From: Runella sp. CRIBMP
GTDB lineage: Bacteria; Bacteroidota; Bacteroidia; Cytophagales; Spirosomataceae
Length of the DNA: 64,000 nt
Direction: 5' to 3'
Assembly (NCBI RefSeq): GCF_009905605.1
Contig: NZ_JAAAKZ010000008.1
Location: forward strand, 1 to 64,000
Positions 33,533 to 42,862 of the stretch are shown here, one piece after another. The translations under genes were made by a program, and so were the position numbers. Below the pieces are notes generated by a model, which was not told the origin of the DNA, ran no database searches, and was given only the letters and a program-made list of their open reading frames with translations. How positions within the stretch are numbered: the first letter of the stretch is position 1; the number at the start of each line of letters is the position of its first letter.

Positions 33533-35110
33533 TTATGCGTATTTGGCGGCTAATTCGCGACCAACTTTCTTAATGATATCGGTGACAGAGTCATCCAATT
33601 TACCAGCAGCCAGACTTGGAAGTACTTCTGGATGAACGGCTTTCAATAAATTGATAAACTCCGTGTCAAACTCTCTTACTCTTGATACGGGCACTTTGTC
33701 GAGCACACCGTTGATAGAAGCGTAAATGATGGCTACTTGGTCGCCAACGCTTACGGGAGAGAATTGACCTTGTTTGAGGATTTCTTGGTTGCGACGACCG
33801 CGCTCAATCGTCAATTTGGTAGAGGCATCCAAATCAGAACCAAACTTAGCAAATGCTTCCAATTCACGGAACTGGGCTTGGTCCAACTTAAGCGTACCTG
33901 CTACTTTCTTCATGGATTTGATTTGCGCATTACCCCCTACGCGAGATACCGAAATACCTACGTTGATGGCTGGGCGGATACCTGAGTTAAACAGGTTGGA
34001 TTCCAAGAAGATTTGTCCATCCGTAATAGAAATTACGTTGGTAGGAATATAAGCCGAAACGTCACCTGCTTGTGTTTCGATGATCGGAAGGGCCGTCAAT
34101 GAACCTCCACCTTTCACTTTGTCTTTCAACGAAGCAGGTAAGTCGTTCATGGTTTTAGCGATTTCGTCCGAAGTCGTAATCTTGGCAGCACGCTCTAGCA
34201 AACGGCTGTGGAGATAGAAAACGTCACCGGGATAAGCTTCACGGCCTGGAGGACGACGAAGCAAAAGAGAAACTTCACGGTAAGCAACGGCTTGTTTTGA
34301 CAAGTCATCGTACACTACCAACGCAGGACGGCCCGTATCGCGGAAGTACTCACCAATGGCCGCACCCGTAAACGGCGCAAAGAACTGCATGGGTGAAGGG
34401 TCAGAGGCAGAGGCCGCTACGATGACGGTATAATCCATGGCACCGTACCGGCGGAGGGTAGCTTCTACCTGCTTAACGGTAGAGGCTTTCTGACCGCAGG
34501 CTACGTAGATACAATAGACTGGCTCGCCTTTGTCGTAAAATTCTTTTTGGTTAATGATGGTATCGATACAAACGGCGGTTTTACCCGTTTGACGGTCACC
34601 AATCACCAACTCGCGTTGACCGCGACCGATTGGAATCATGGCGTCGATGGCTTTGATACCCGTTTGAAGCGGCTCAGTCACTGGTTGGCGGTAAATTACC
34701 CCCGGAGCTTTACGCTCTACTGGCATTTCAAAGGTTTCACCTTGGATAGGCCCCATCCCGTCGATAGGTTCGGCCAATGTATTCACTACACGTCCTACGA
34801 TACCGTCTCCTACTTTAACGGATGCGATTTCGCCAGTACGTTTTACGGTATCGCCTTCTTTGATTTCGTTTGACTCTCCGAGCAATACGGCTCCAACGTT
34901 GTCTTCTTCCAAGTTGAGAGCAAGGGCTTTCAGGCCATTTTCAAATACGAGCAATTCACCCGCTTGTACTTTTGTCAGGCCATAGATACGAGCTACCCCG
35001 TCGCCCACTTGCAGTACCGTACCTACTTCTTCGAGTTGGGCGTCGGTTTTTGCACCGGCCAATTGCTCCCGAAGTATCGCCGAAACCTCATCCGGTCTTA
35101 CAGCTACCAT
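33533..35110 (-). CDS. atpA: F1F0 ATP synthase alpha subunit
   Basis: 525 residues, full length. N-terminal [19 protein letters not shown]-loop [20 protein letters not shown] (about 170-190), and the alpha signature [17 protein letters not shown] around residue 370. The alpha subunit carries the non-catalytic nucleotide site of F1. No atpH (delta) or atpF is present upstream: the next 380 bp are gene-free. The cluster here is therefore atpA-methyltransferase-atpG only, with other subunits elsewhere. Confidence 0.98.
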   Translation of the reverse strand: MVAVRPDEVSAILREQLAGAKTDAQLEEVGTVLQVGDGVARIYGLTKVQAGELLVFENGLKALALNLEEDNVGAVLLGESNEIKEGDTVKRTGEIASVKVGDGIVGRVVNTLAEPIDGMGPIQGETFEMPVERKAPGVIYRQPVTEPLQTGIKAIDAMIPIGRGQRELVIGDRQTGKTAVCIDTIINQKEFYDKGEPVYCIYVACGQKASTVKQVEATLRRYGAMDYTVIVAASASDPSPMQFFAPFTGAAIGEYFRDTGRPALVVYDDLSKQAVAYREVSLLLRRPPGREAYPGDVFYLHSRLLERAAKITTSDEIAKTMNDLPASLKDKVKGGGSLTALPIIETQAGDVSAYIPTNVISITDGQIFLESNLFNSGIRPAINVGISVSRVGGNAQIKSMKKVAGTLKLDQAQFRELEAFAKFGSDLDASTKLTIERGRRNQEILKQGQFSPVSVGDQVAIIYASINGVLDKVPVSRVREFDTEFINLLKAVHPEVLPSLAAGKLDDSVTDIIKKVGRELAAKYA

Positions 35111-35494
35111 AGTATGTTTGTGTTTATTGTTTAGTATTAATAATCGATTCGTGAATTGTGGCGGGTCTTTGGGTATTTAAAATTGAATAACCTCGGTCTT
35201 TCGCTTACAACTACGTTTAAATTTGCCGCAAAATTAGTGATAAATTTGCTTTGTTAGCATCGGTCTTTATAAAAAATATACAATTTTTTGCTAAAGTCCC
35301 GGTAGATGCCCCAAATGCCTCAAATAGGGGTTTTATTAGGCGAAGATTATAAACATGCCGACCAACCGATTGTTATACTAATTGATGCAAAACCAATCGA
35401 TGTATCGGTAAAATTTTATTTTAGAATGGGTTTTTGTTTTACCTTTAGCTTACTTTTGCCTCCTTAAATTTTTTTTCAGACAAAATAAGGTGGT
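35111..35494. promoter_or_regulatory. Divergent promoter region between atpA and the glycosyltransferase genes
   Basis: 384 bp without a gene. On the minus strand CAAAATTA at 35229-35236 reads TAATTTTG, a fit to TAnnTTTG about 120 bases before atpA. On the plus strand TACTTTTG (35451-35458) fits the same consensus 37 bases before the DUF5672 gene, with a TTTG at 35433-35436 that is closer than the usual spacing. Confidence 0.45.
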
Positions 35495-36307
35495 ATGAAA
35501 CCCGTTGCCGTTGTAATTCCCCTGTACAAGTCTGTTTTCAGTTTGCACGAAAAAATCTCGTTTACGCAGGGACTACAGGTATTAAAAGAACACCCCATTG
35601 TTATTATAAAACCCTTTTCGCTGGATATTTCGTTTGTATTGGAGGAGTATCCGCAACTGAAAGTAGAAAATTTTGATGACGATTACTTTAAAAGCGTTCA
35701 GACCTACAATCGGTTGATGCTCTCGACTGAGTTTTATGAACGTTTTAGCGACTTCGAATACATTCTGATTTACCAATTGGATGCTTTTGTGTTTCGCGAT
35801 GAGCTTTTGGAGTGGTGCCGACAAGGATATGATTACATCGGAGCGCCGTGGCGAATCGAGCGCGATTTCAGTTCTGTGACCGACCGCATAGTTTTTGGTC
35901 TCAAAAAGCAGTTGGCGATTTGGTTTGACCTGCGCGACAAGCACCGCAATAATCAGCCGCTAGATGTGACGATAAAATTTACGGTAGGCAATGGCGGGTT
36001 TTCTTTGCGAAAAGTCCAAAAATTGCTAGACATTGTGCGCAATAATCGCCCCAAAATTGAAGAGTATTTGGCAAAGAAAGGGTCATTTTACAACGAAGAT
36101 GTGTTCTTTTGCATTGAAATGAACCGGTATATCCGGCAAGTGAGCTTACCCCATTGGCGCAGGGCGCTTCGTTTTTCGGTGGAAGATTTACCTTCCAAAG
36201 CCTTTATTTTAAACGGGAACGAACTCCCGTTTGGGTGCCATGCATGGGATATCCACGAATTAGAATTTTGGAAAACCCACTTTGAAAAGTTCGGACATAA
36301 ACTATAA
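35495..36307 (+). CDS. DUF5672-type glycosyltransferase-like protein
   Basis: 270 residues. VAVVIPLYKSVFSLHEKISF at the N-terminus and EYILIYQLDAFVFRDELLEW with YDYIGAPWRIE form the GT-A-like core of the DUF5672 family, the QLDAF stretch standing where a DxD metal site is expected. FTVGNGGFSLRKVQKLLDIV and FYNEDVFFCIEMNRY are conserved downstream blocks. It is often found in surface-polysaccharide loci; here it is followed 3 bp later by a heptosyltransferase-like gene, suggesting a joint role in LPS or glycan assembly. Confidence 0.82.
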   Translation: MKPVAVVIPLYKSVFSLHEKISFTQGLQVLKEHPIVIIKPFSLDISFVLEEYPQLKVENFDDDYFKSVQTYNRLMLSTEFYERFSDFEYILIYQLDAFVFRDELLEWCRQGYDYIGAPWRIERDFSSVTDRIVFGLKKQLAIWFDLRDKHRNNQPLDVTIKFTVGNGGFSLRKVQKLLDIVRNNRPKIEEYLAKKGSFYNEDVFFCIEMNRYIRQVSLPHWRRALRFSVEDLPSKAFILNGNELPFGCHAWDIHELEFWKTHFEKFGHKL

Positions 36308-36310
36308 CGC

Positions 36311-37510
36311 ATGAAGCGGCATTACAGCGGTACCCCTCGCGAGACCATTCCATTACGCATTCTGGATTTCTTCATTGACATCTACGTGCGGTGGTTTTAT
36401 CGTAAGCGGGAAAAAGCGCCGATTTCTGCCGTTCCCAAAGTGCTTATTGCTTCCTTAGGCCACATGGGCGACGCCCTGACGGTTTCGTACATGTTTCCTA
36501 TTATTCGCCAAAAATATCCTAATGCAATCATTGATATAATCTCGCCGAGTTGGTGCAAAGCAGTCAATGAACACAACCCTTACGTTCGTCATACGCTGGT
36601 GATTGATCATTATTTGAGCAATCGGAATAAAATCGGGTTTTGGCAAAAACTCAAACGGCATTACCAAACATTTAAGGAGGTGCTGCCTTTTTTGCGCGAC
36701 GAACACTACGATTTTTATTTGGATGTTCGTACCTCTTACGGGGTGTCTCATTTTGTGTTGCCTTTTACGAATGTCAAAAAAGCCGTCGGTTTTAATCGGC
36801 GTGGAATGGGTGGTTTTTTGGATGTTGAGCTTGAAATTCCGCGAAAAGATGGCAACTATCACCATTTTGAGGCTTACGCGGCCTTGTTGAAAGAAATAGG
36901 GGTTGATACAAAATTGGAAGAAGTCGTGCCTTATTTTACCATTGATGCGTCAATCACGTGGGAGCAGGTTCAGTCAAAATTACCGTTGGTGGTTACGAAA
37001 CCTTATATTTTGTTGTTTCCCGAAACAGGAGAGGCCCACCGGCAAATGTCGAATTCGTTTTGGGTCAATGTGCTGAAAGAAGTGCTTGAAAAGTCAGATT
37101 ATTCTGTGGTATTGTGTGGACAAACCGACCTCTCGGCGCAAATTGTGAAGGGGATTGACCGTGCAACCGCGTCTCAATTTTCGGAGAAAGTCATTGATGC
37201 TTCAAAAAAATTATCCATCCAAGAGTTGGCTTTTTTATCCACAAAAGCGGAGTTTGCCCTTACTTTGGACTCTTTCCCAGAACATCTGTGTTGCATTTTT
37301 TGTGAAACAATTACCATTTATAAAGCTTCAGGTCTTCCATTCTTTCCCATTGCTAATTACCCCGTATTGCTTTTCCACACGCATTTTCTAAGCAAAAACG
37401 CAGCGTATGTACGTCGAAATGTTACGGTACATTACCGTGAAAAAATCGAAACTCCCGACGTGAGTCAATTGATTGTGGCGAAAATTACGGCTGAAAAAAA
37501 AGTGCTTTAA
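36311..37510 (+). CDS. Family 9 glycosyltransferase (heptosyltransferase-like)
   Basis: 399 residues. VLIASLGHMGDALTVSYMFP is the N-terminal GT9 nucleotide-sugar fold start, with IRQKYPNAIIDIISPSWCK after it; YILLFPETGEAHRQMSNSFW and LSIQELAFLSTKAEFALTLD match the C-terminal donor-binding half of ADP-heptose:LPS heptosyltransferases. It probably adds a sugar to a lipid-linked core. It is in an operon with the DUF5672 gene and lies close to two more glycosyltransferases on the other strand. A heptose-1-P adenylyltransferase is encoded at 58 kb, consistent with heptose use. Confidence 0.85.
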   Translation: MKRHYSGTPRETIPLRILDFFIDIYVRWFYRKREKAPISAVPKVLIASLGHMGDALTVSYMFPIIRQKYPNAIIDIISPSWCKAVNEHNPYVRHTLVIDHYLSNRNKIGFWQKLKRHYQTFKEVLPFLRDEHYDFYLDVRTSYGVSHFVLPFTNVKKAVGFNRRGMGGFLDVELEIPRKDGNYHHFEAYAALLKEIGVDTKLEEVVPYFTIDASITWEQVQSKLPLVVTKPYILLFPETGEAHRQMSNSFWVNVLKEVLEKSDYSVVLCGQTDLSAQIVKGIDRATASQFSEKVIDASKKLSIQELAFLSTKAEFALTLDSFPEHLCCIFCETITIYKASGLPFFPIANYPVLLFHTHFLSKNAAYVRRNVTVHYREKIETPDVSQLIVAKITAEKKVL

Positions 37511-37531
37511 ATTTCTGTAATAGAGGTGCTT

Positions 37532-38548
37532 TTATTCCAATACATCTCCGAGGGCAGTCATAAATATACCTCTAGGGGAGGTATCTTGGTCGGCAAAATA
37601 ATGGTAATTTCCTCTTATCCACTCCCTAAAAACGGGTACTAGTCGCAACATCCTATTGCCAGGAAGGCTGGCTCTTACGGTCAAAAAATGCAATTTTTCT
37701 TCCACTATTTTCAGGTTTTTATTCTCCTTCGGGACAACGCGCTTTAAGTGGTTATACAGGGTTTGCAATTCGCGCTGCCTTTGCTGGTACGGAATCAATT
37801 TTTGCTGATGCGGCCTGGCCAATCGCTGTGTTAAGCTCAGGGGGACTAAATTTTTTGGCTGGGTACCCACTTGCTGGGCGGCATGTTGGCGGTAATTTAC
37901 GAGAGGTTCGGGGATAAATTGGATTTGTTCCAAAACCGAAGCCACAAATGCAATCCATGTATCGTGCAGAAAATCGGGAATATCGAGGGGAAAAGGCAGT
38001 AATTGATTCAGAAATGATTTGCGGAGGGCCATGGTACAGCCTGCCACACGGTTGCCGATGAGCATTACCCTAATACTTTCGCCCTGTCGCCATTGTTGCA
38101 GTTGGACTGGTTGGAGTCGTACTACATCCCAAAACGTAGTCTGAAAGGGTTCTCCTTGTTCATTGATTAAAAGCGCGTCTGAAAAGACGACATTTAAGGC
38201 CGGATTCTGCTCCAAAAATGCCGCCATGTGCGAAATCTTCTCGGGGTGCCAGACATCATCTTGGTCGCATAAAAACAAGATGTCACCCGTGCATTGAGTC
38301 AGTGCTTTTTCAAAATTTTTGGTGACACCTACTTGTTGCTCGTTTACAAAAATGCACACTTTAAAAGGGGCCGTCAGCGCAAATTTGTGTACTAAATCCA
38401 CAGTATTGTCCGTAGAGCGGTCGTCATAAATCACCAACTCATCAGGTAGTTGCGTTTGACGGGCTAAGCTCTCCAATTGCTCCCATAAAAACCGCTCTCC
38501 ATTGTAAGTACACAAGGCGACGGAAATCAGTGATTTATTGGTAGACAT
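37532..38548 (-). CDS. Family 2 glycosyltransferase
   Basis: 338 residues from MSTNKS (38548); a longer frame to 38629 would overlap the upstream gene. The GT2 fold is clear: ISVALCTYNGERFLWEQLES, ELVIYDDRSTDNTVDLVHKF, and the DxD site in LFLCDQDDVWHPEKI. CTMALRKSFLNQLLPFP and HDTWIAFVASV match the acceptor-side rhamnosyltransferase-like region. It likely transfers a sugar onto a surface glycan. It sits downstream of another glycosyltransferase with a 44-bp gap, and converges with the heptosyltransferase-like gene. Confidence 0.9.
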   Translation of the reverse strand: MSTNKSLISVALCTYNGERFLWEQLESLARQTQLPDELVIYDDRSTDNTVDLVHKFALTAPFKVCIFVNEQQVGVTKNFEKALTQCTGDILFLCDQDDVWHPEKISHMAAFLEQNPALNVVFSDALLINEQGEPFQTTFWDVVRLQPVQLQQWRQGESIRVMLIGNRVAGCTMALRKSFLNQLLPFPLDIPDFLHDTWIAFVASVLEQIQFIPEPLVNYRQHAAQQVGTQPKNLVPLSLTQRLARPHQQKLIPYQQRQRELQTLYNHLKRVVPKENKNLKIVEEKLHFLTVRASLPGNRMLRLVPVFREWIRGNYHYFADQDTSPRGIFMTALGDVLE

Positions 38549-38592
38549 ACTCAAGAAAAAGATTTTTTGTAAATGTACTGAAAATGAAATGA

Positions 38593-39573
38593 TTAGGATG
38601 CGTTTAATAACCGAAGTAAACGTCGACATCCTGCAATGATCACGCGTTTGAGGGCTTTGTTTTTTTGATAAAAGTAGGACGGATTGTGATAGGCATTGGG
38701 CAAAGAACGAAAATCAGCATCTCGGTTATCAATCAATGCCTGTTTATATACGTCATACAATGGTTTTACGTCTGGACGGTTGGCAAAAGTATATCTATTC
38801 TGATGCACCGATACATCGTCTGGATGGGAGAGATGATACCCACTGAAATGAAAAAACAGCAACGGAAACGTATTGTTTACCCAAAAACGGCCTTTTTCGT
38901 GGGTTATTTTTCGCTCGTGCATATTCCAGTAGGCCACATTGTAACCGAGGTTTTTGCTAATCAGGGCTGTTGGATAAAACAGCGGTACGTAGTTGAGCCA
39001 CAGTTGATCCACAAACATCCCTTCGGCAAAATCATGGTAGCCTTCGTGCCAAACGCGGTCCTGCCACCAGTTCAGAAAATGCATAGATTCTTCGCTGCGG
39101 CGTAGGGCAAAGAAGCCGCCATTGTACAAACCTGCATTGAGAAAATTACGCAATCGGGGTAATCCTTCGGTGGTAATGGGTGCTGTAACGTGGGGCGTAA
39201 TGACGATGTCGTGGTTTTCTAAATCATCTTCGATGGCGTTTAAACTATCGAAAAAGAGAATATCAGAATCGAAATAAAGCAGTTTTTGGACCGCAGGATA
39301 TTTTTTCAATAACCAACTCGCCAGGTAAGGCTTGGCCAAACAACTCAACTCAAAAGGGGTATAGCGGTCAAAAAGCGATTCAAAGTCAGGTATCTGTTCC
39401 TTATTAATTTCAATAAGATGGTATTTTTCAACCGAAGAAACGTCCCGATGGTTAATTTTATCAAAAAGCCCAATTACAACCTGATACTCGGGATTATGCC
39501 TCACAAGGCTGTCGGCCATGGTTTTGGCCTGTGCTAAGTGACTGAATGTACAAATGGTAAAGGCAAGACGCAT
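38593..39573 (-). CDS. Glycosyltransferase (GT8-like nucleotide-sugar transferase)
   Basis: 326 residues. The N-terminus LAFTICTFSHLAQAKTMADS and the DxD motif in KLLYFDSDILFFDSLNAIED, together with FLNAGLYNGGFFALRRS and DQLWLNYVPLFYP, resemble GT8-type or related surface-glycan transferases. No signal peptide or membrane segment. First gene of a two-gene minus-strand operon with the GT2 gene. The acceptor and donor are unknown. Confidence 0.78.
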   Translation of the reverse strand: MRLAFTICTFSHLAQAKTMADSLVRHNPEYQVVIGLFDKINHRDVSSVEKYHLIEINKEQIPDFESLFDRYTPFELSCLAKPYLASWLLKKYPAVQKLLYFDSDILFFDSLNAIEDDLENHDIVITPHVTAPITTEGLPRLRNFLNAGLYNGGFFALRRSEESMHFLNWWQDRVWHEGYHDFAEGMFVDQLWLNYVPLFYPTALISKNLGYNVAYWNMHERKITHEKGRFWVNNTFPLLFFHFSGYHLSHPDDVSVHQNRYTFANRPDVKPLYDVYKQALIDNRDADFRSLPNAYHNPSYFYQKNKALKRVIIAGCRRLLRLLNAS

Positions 39574-39740
39574 CAGAAAAGCGGTAGATTTTGGGCAAAA
39601 ATAAACGCTTCTTTCGAGTTTCGAGCAGAGAGAGCCGATATTTGATTATTCGGGAAAGCGCAGATGGGTAGGATAAAATGCAGAACGGGTAAAATATCGT
39701 GCGGACTATCGTATTTTTGATGCTTTAAATGATTGACCCA

Positions 39741-40110
39741 ATGATGAAAAATAAATGAGGAATCGGATTGGTGGCCTTGCTGTTTGGGAGCGGCTGTCAA
39801 TAGGAGCCTACACTTTTTGAACGACTTGACGCTTCCGACACGGGAATTACGTTTACCAATCAGTTGACCGAAACCGAAACGGCCAATATTTTGGCCTACG
39901 AGTATTTCTACAATGGCGGTGGGGTAGCCGTGGGCGATTTTAATAAAGATGGTTTACCCGACGTGTATCTGACCGGAAATCAGGTGCCTAATAAACTATT
40001 TATCAATCAAGGAAACCTCAACTTTGATGATGTTACTGAACAAGCTGGTGTTGCGGGGCGTACAGATTCGTGGAAAACGGGGGTGACGCTCGCCGACGTA
40101 AATACGGATC
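39741..40110 (+). pseudogene. Relic of an FG-GAP/ASPIC-UnbV (CRTAC1-like) lipoprotein, N-terminal part
   Basis: From ATG 39741 the frame reads a broken lipoprotein signal: an in-frame TGA at 39756, then GIGLVALLFGSGCQ and a TAG at 39801. Then comes FERLDASDTGITFTNQLTET, YFYNGGGVAVGDFNKDGLPD and NLNFDDVTEQAGVAGRTDSW, ending in TLADVN. These are the first ~120 residues of large Bacteroidota VCBS/FG-GAP proteins with the GDFNKDGxPD repeat. The remaining ~1000 residues are missing. Two stops in the leader and the truncation show a dead gene. Confidence 0.8.
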
Positions 40111-40346
40111 GCGGGTATCAGCGCAAGGAAGCGGCCTACCTCAAAAAGGAATTTGACGCTGATGCAGGCGATAGTGCAGCAGGCAATGCTCGAAAATGGG
40201 TTTCATTGGCAGAATATGCGGAATATGTTGCAAGTGAATCAGGGAATAACCGAACACGGAACATGGAAAAAAGGAGCCACCTTTCAGTGCAGGCTCACCG
40301 CGAATATCCGCTATTTTTCGAAAGTGGGTCAGCTCGCGGGAGTTAA
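40111..40346 (+). pseudogene. Unidentified fragment joined to the FG-GAP relic
   Basis: After TLADVN the sequence changes character. One frame gives RGYQRKEAAYLKKEFDADAG, another gives NGFHWQNMRNMLQVNQGITE and FQCRLTANIRYFSKVGQLAG ending VKTAKV. The second looks more protein-like and ends just before a terminator, so it may be the C-terminal end of a lost gene. I do not recognise the family. Confidence 0.4.
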
Positions 40347-40379
40347 AACCGCAAAAGTATAGCTCACTTTTGCGGTTTT
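40345..40379. terminator. Bidirectional terminator
   Basis: AAAACCGCAAAAGT (40345-40358) and ACTTTTGCGGTTTT (40366-40379) form a perfect 14-bp stem with a 7-nt loop. It serves the relic side and the minus-strand deacetylase gene. Confidence 0.88.
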
Positions 40380-40416
40380 ACGGTTACTTCAGTTAAACAT
40401 TTTTCGGTTACTTTCT

Positions 40417-41409
40417 CTACTTCACTTTGGCGCGGCGTTCGCGCATTTCGCGCCAAGTAGTAAGAATAATGCCTTCTTTTTCAATGAATTTTTTTAGTGC
40501 AGGATCCTGCATTGCGTATAGGTCTCCGTAGCGGGTAGGCCACGAATCGGTGATTTCTTTGAAGTTTTCGCTCGGGGCAGCGCAGTGCATAATCACCATC
40601 GTAATGCCCGGTTTGGCTTCTTTCAACAACTCAATGTACTTCTCGGTTTTCATTTTTCGCAGGTTGTCTTCCGTATTAGGTGTTTCGGGCGAGAGTTTCC
40701 AACCGTATGTATCGGCAAACAAATCATCCAAAACGGGCAAGCCCGCGTTCCAAAGCATCTTGCCGATTTGTTGAAACTGCTGAATCTCTTGCGCGGGACT
40801 GTTGCGCTCTTTGGCAATCAAGGTGGCGTGACCGCCCGGAAGCATCACTGGAATTTTTTCTTGTATCCCTACTTTAATGTAGCGCTCAGTAAATGCCGCC
40901 GAGCCAAAGAGCGTGCCCATGTGCGAGTCGATGTGTGAGGGCTCTACCCCAAAGGCGCGGAAACGTGCAATTTGGGCGCGAATTTCAATCTCCACTTCGT
41001 CGGGGGTAGCGTGTTTAACTACATCACCGACGTTTGACCACATGGCACCTTCTTTGTCCAACAGTCCAGGTACTTTCTCACGTCCTGAAATCGGAAACCA
41101 GCGGTAGCCTTTCCATTCCGACGTCAGCGTAAGATGGACGCCCGCGTCGGTGGTAGGGTGTTGTTGTACGTATTTCATATAGGCAGGCACCCAGCCGCAG
41201 GGCATCATTACGCTGGTTGAGTTGGCCACACCCTTTTCCATCGCCAGAATCGTTCCCTGATTGGCTTCGTACGACATACCCGCGTCGTCGATGTGAAAAA
41301 TGATGATTTTTTTGCCTTTGGGATAACCCAATTTCTCGGCGTAGGTTTCCTGAGAAATGCTCTGCGCTGCACAGAGAAAAGATAACACAGCGACGAATAG
41401 ATATTTCAT
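40417..41409 (-). CDS. Secreted ChbG/HpnK (YdjC-like) carbohydrate deacetylase
   Basis: 330 residues with signal peptide (MKYLFVAVLSFLCAAQSISQ). YdjC fold motifs: KIIIFHIDDAGMSYEANQGT with the metal-binding Asp pair, NSTSVMMPCGWVPAYMKYV, DAGVHLTLTSEWKGYRW (His), and EPSHIDSHMGTLFGS with two His. These residues form the metal site of this deacetylase superfamily, which removes N-acetyl groups from chito-oligosaccharides or related glycans. Being exported, it likely acts on extracellular or periplasmic glycans. Divergent from a serine hydrolase gene across 100 bp. Confidence 0.87.
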   Translation of the reverse strand: MKYLFVAVLSFLCAAQSISQETYAEKLGYPKGKKIIIFHIDDAGMSYEANQGTILAMEKGVANSTSVMMPCGWVPAYMKYVQQHPTTDAGVHLTLTSEWKGYRWFPISGREKVPGLLDKEGAMWSNVGDVVKHATPDEVEIEIRAQIARFRAFGVEPSHIDSHMGTLFGSAAFTERYIKVGIQEKIPVMLPGGHATLIAKERNSPAQEIQQFQQIGKMLWNAGLPVLDDLFADTYGWKLSPETPNTEDNLRKMKTEKYIELLKEAKPGITMVIMHCAAPSENFKEITDSWPTRYGDLYAMQDPALKKFIEKEGIILTTWREMRERRAKVK

Positions 41410-41422
41410 GAAATACAGCGTT

Positions 41423-41430
41423 TATATTTG
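41423..41430 (+). promoter_or_regulatory. TAnnTTTG -7 element for the serine hydrolase gene
   Basis: TATATTTG matches the Bacteroidota -7 consensus, about 80 bases upstream of the chosen start. The -33 region near 41400 has only TTTC. Confidence 0.4.
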
Positions 41431-41511
41431 CTTCATTAAAGACGTTTTGCTCCTAACCTTACCTAAACTCGGTTTGGCAAAGAACTAATGCACTACTTAC
41501 TTTTAGATTGT

Positions 41512-42672
41512 ATGAAAAGGCTATTTCGGAATTTACTTTTTGGTTTAGGCGGCTTGTTGCTTTTGGGCGCGGGTCTCACGTATACACCGCCGTTTGTTCA
41601 TATTCGTAATTATGTGCAGCGCGGAGAAGTGGATATTTTGGATTATAAGCACCACCCCAAACGTCAGGTGTTGGCCTCAACCCTTCCTGAGCCCTGGCCG
41701 TTGGACTCTAATTTTAACAAAGCGGTGATTTCCCAAAACCTCATGGATACGCTAGAAAAATACCAGACAACGGCTTTTTTGGTGTTTCAAAACGGCAAAT
41801 TGGTTTATGAAAAATACTGGGAAGGTTTTGACACCAAAACCCTGAGTCAATCCTTTTCGGCCGCCAAAAGTATCATTTCGATGCTAGTGGGAGTGGCGTT
41901 GTACGAAAATAAAATCAGAGGATTGGACGAGCCGATTTCCAATTACATCGACTCGTTTCGCGAAGGAGAAAAGGCGAAAATCACACTGCGTCATTGCCTG
42001 ACCATGAGCAGTGGGCTGGATTGGCACGAAAAAGACCGTGGGGTGTTCAGCAACAATGCCTACGGCTACTATGGCGAAGACATGGCCGACGTCATCGACG
42101 GACTGAACGTAGAAAAACCTGCGGGTAAAGAATTTGAATACCGCAGTGGCGACACGCAAATTCTGGGTTTGGTATTAGAAAAAGTCTACAACAAAAAAAT
42201 AGCCGACCTTGCCTCCGAAAAGATTTTTCAGCGTATTGGCAGTGAAACGGATGCCTACTGGATGCTCGATAAGCCCAAAGGCCGCGAAAAAGCCTTTTGC
42301 TGCTTTGCTCCCACGGCGCGAGATTATGCCCGATTCGGGCACCTCATGCTCTGGAAAGGCAATTGGAAAGGCCGCCAAATTGCTTCCGAAAAATATATGA
42401 CCGAAGCCCTCAGTCCCGCCAAAGGCATTATTGACCCTAAAACGGGTAAGCCCATTGAAGTCTACGGGTATCAGTTTTGGATGCAACCTTACAAAGATCT
42501 GCAAACGGTCAGTATGCGCGGTTTGTTGGGGCAACTAATCTGGGCGATTCCGTCCAAAAATGCGGTGGTGGTGCGGCTGGGCCACAAGGAAGCGCCTCAA
42601 AAGGTAGGGCCCTACTTCAAACAGGATTCGGAAATGTATTTGCAGGCGGCAATGGAAGTGCTTGGAAATTAA
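41512..42672 (+). CDS. Serine hydrolase of the beta-lactamase / class C esterase family
   Basis: 386 residues from ATG 41512 (an ATG at 41488 would add 8). The N-terminus is a membrane anchor or signal (FRNLLFGLGGLLLLGAGLTY). The SxxK motif is in SQSFSAAKSIISMLVGVALY, followed by LRHCLTMSSGLDWHEKDRG and EFEYRSGDTQILGLVLEK, where the Tyr of the YxN/YxS motif sits. It belongs to the penicillin-binding-like hydrolase group (esterases, D-aminopeptidases, class C beta-lactamases). The anchor suggests a periplasmic enzyme. Resistance cannot be inferred. Confidence 0.88.
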   Translation: MKRLFRNLLFGLGGLLLLGAGLTYTPPFVHIRNYVQRGEVDILDYKHHPKRQVLASTLPEPWPLDSNFNKAVISQNLMDTLEKYQTTAFLVFQNGKLVYEKYWEGFDTKTLSQSFSAAKSIISMLVGVALYENKIRGLDEPISNYIDSFREGEKAKITLRHCLTMSSGLDWHEKDRGVFSNNAYGYYGEDMADVIDGLNVEKPAGKEFEYRSGDTQILGLVLEKVYNKKIADLASEKIFQRIGSETDAYWMLDKPKGREKAFCCFAPTARDYARFGHLMLWKGNWKGRQIASEKYMTEALSPAKGIIDPKTGKPIEVYGYQFWMQPYKDLQTVSMRGLLGQLIWAIPSKNAVVVRLGHKEAPQKVGPYFKQDSEMYLQAAMEVLGN

Positions 42673-42862
42673 AAGGCATTATTCAAATTGATTTTGGGCC
42701 ATGAACGTTGAAAAAAATCTGTCTAAAGCTGGCGATATAGCTATGTAATGGCTTCATAATTTTTGCATTCACATATTTTCATGAAGCAGGTTAAATGAGA
42801 ATTTTGTTGCAATCCGTGACAAAGTTTAGCTATTTGCAGTCAAAGATGAAAAGTAGTAATCG

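Noticed and set aside
33737-34873. Several plus-strand open frames opposite atpA
   Set aside because: They mirror the conserved atpA coding frame on the other strand and have no family resemblance; the same holds for long antisense frames opposite the S9 peptidase, PrmA, MurB and atpG.
39573-39800. Minus-strand 75-residue frame upstream of the glycosyltransferase
   Set aside because: It overlaps the start of the FG-GAP relic on the other strand and has no signal, motif or family.
41512-42672. Reading the serine hydrolase as an antibiotic-resistance beta-lactamase
   Set aside because: It has SxxK and a Tyr motif typical of the wider hydrolase family, but nothing specific to class C beta-lactamases.
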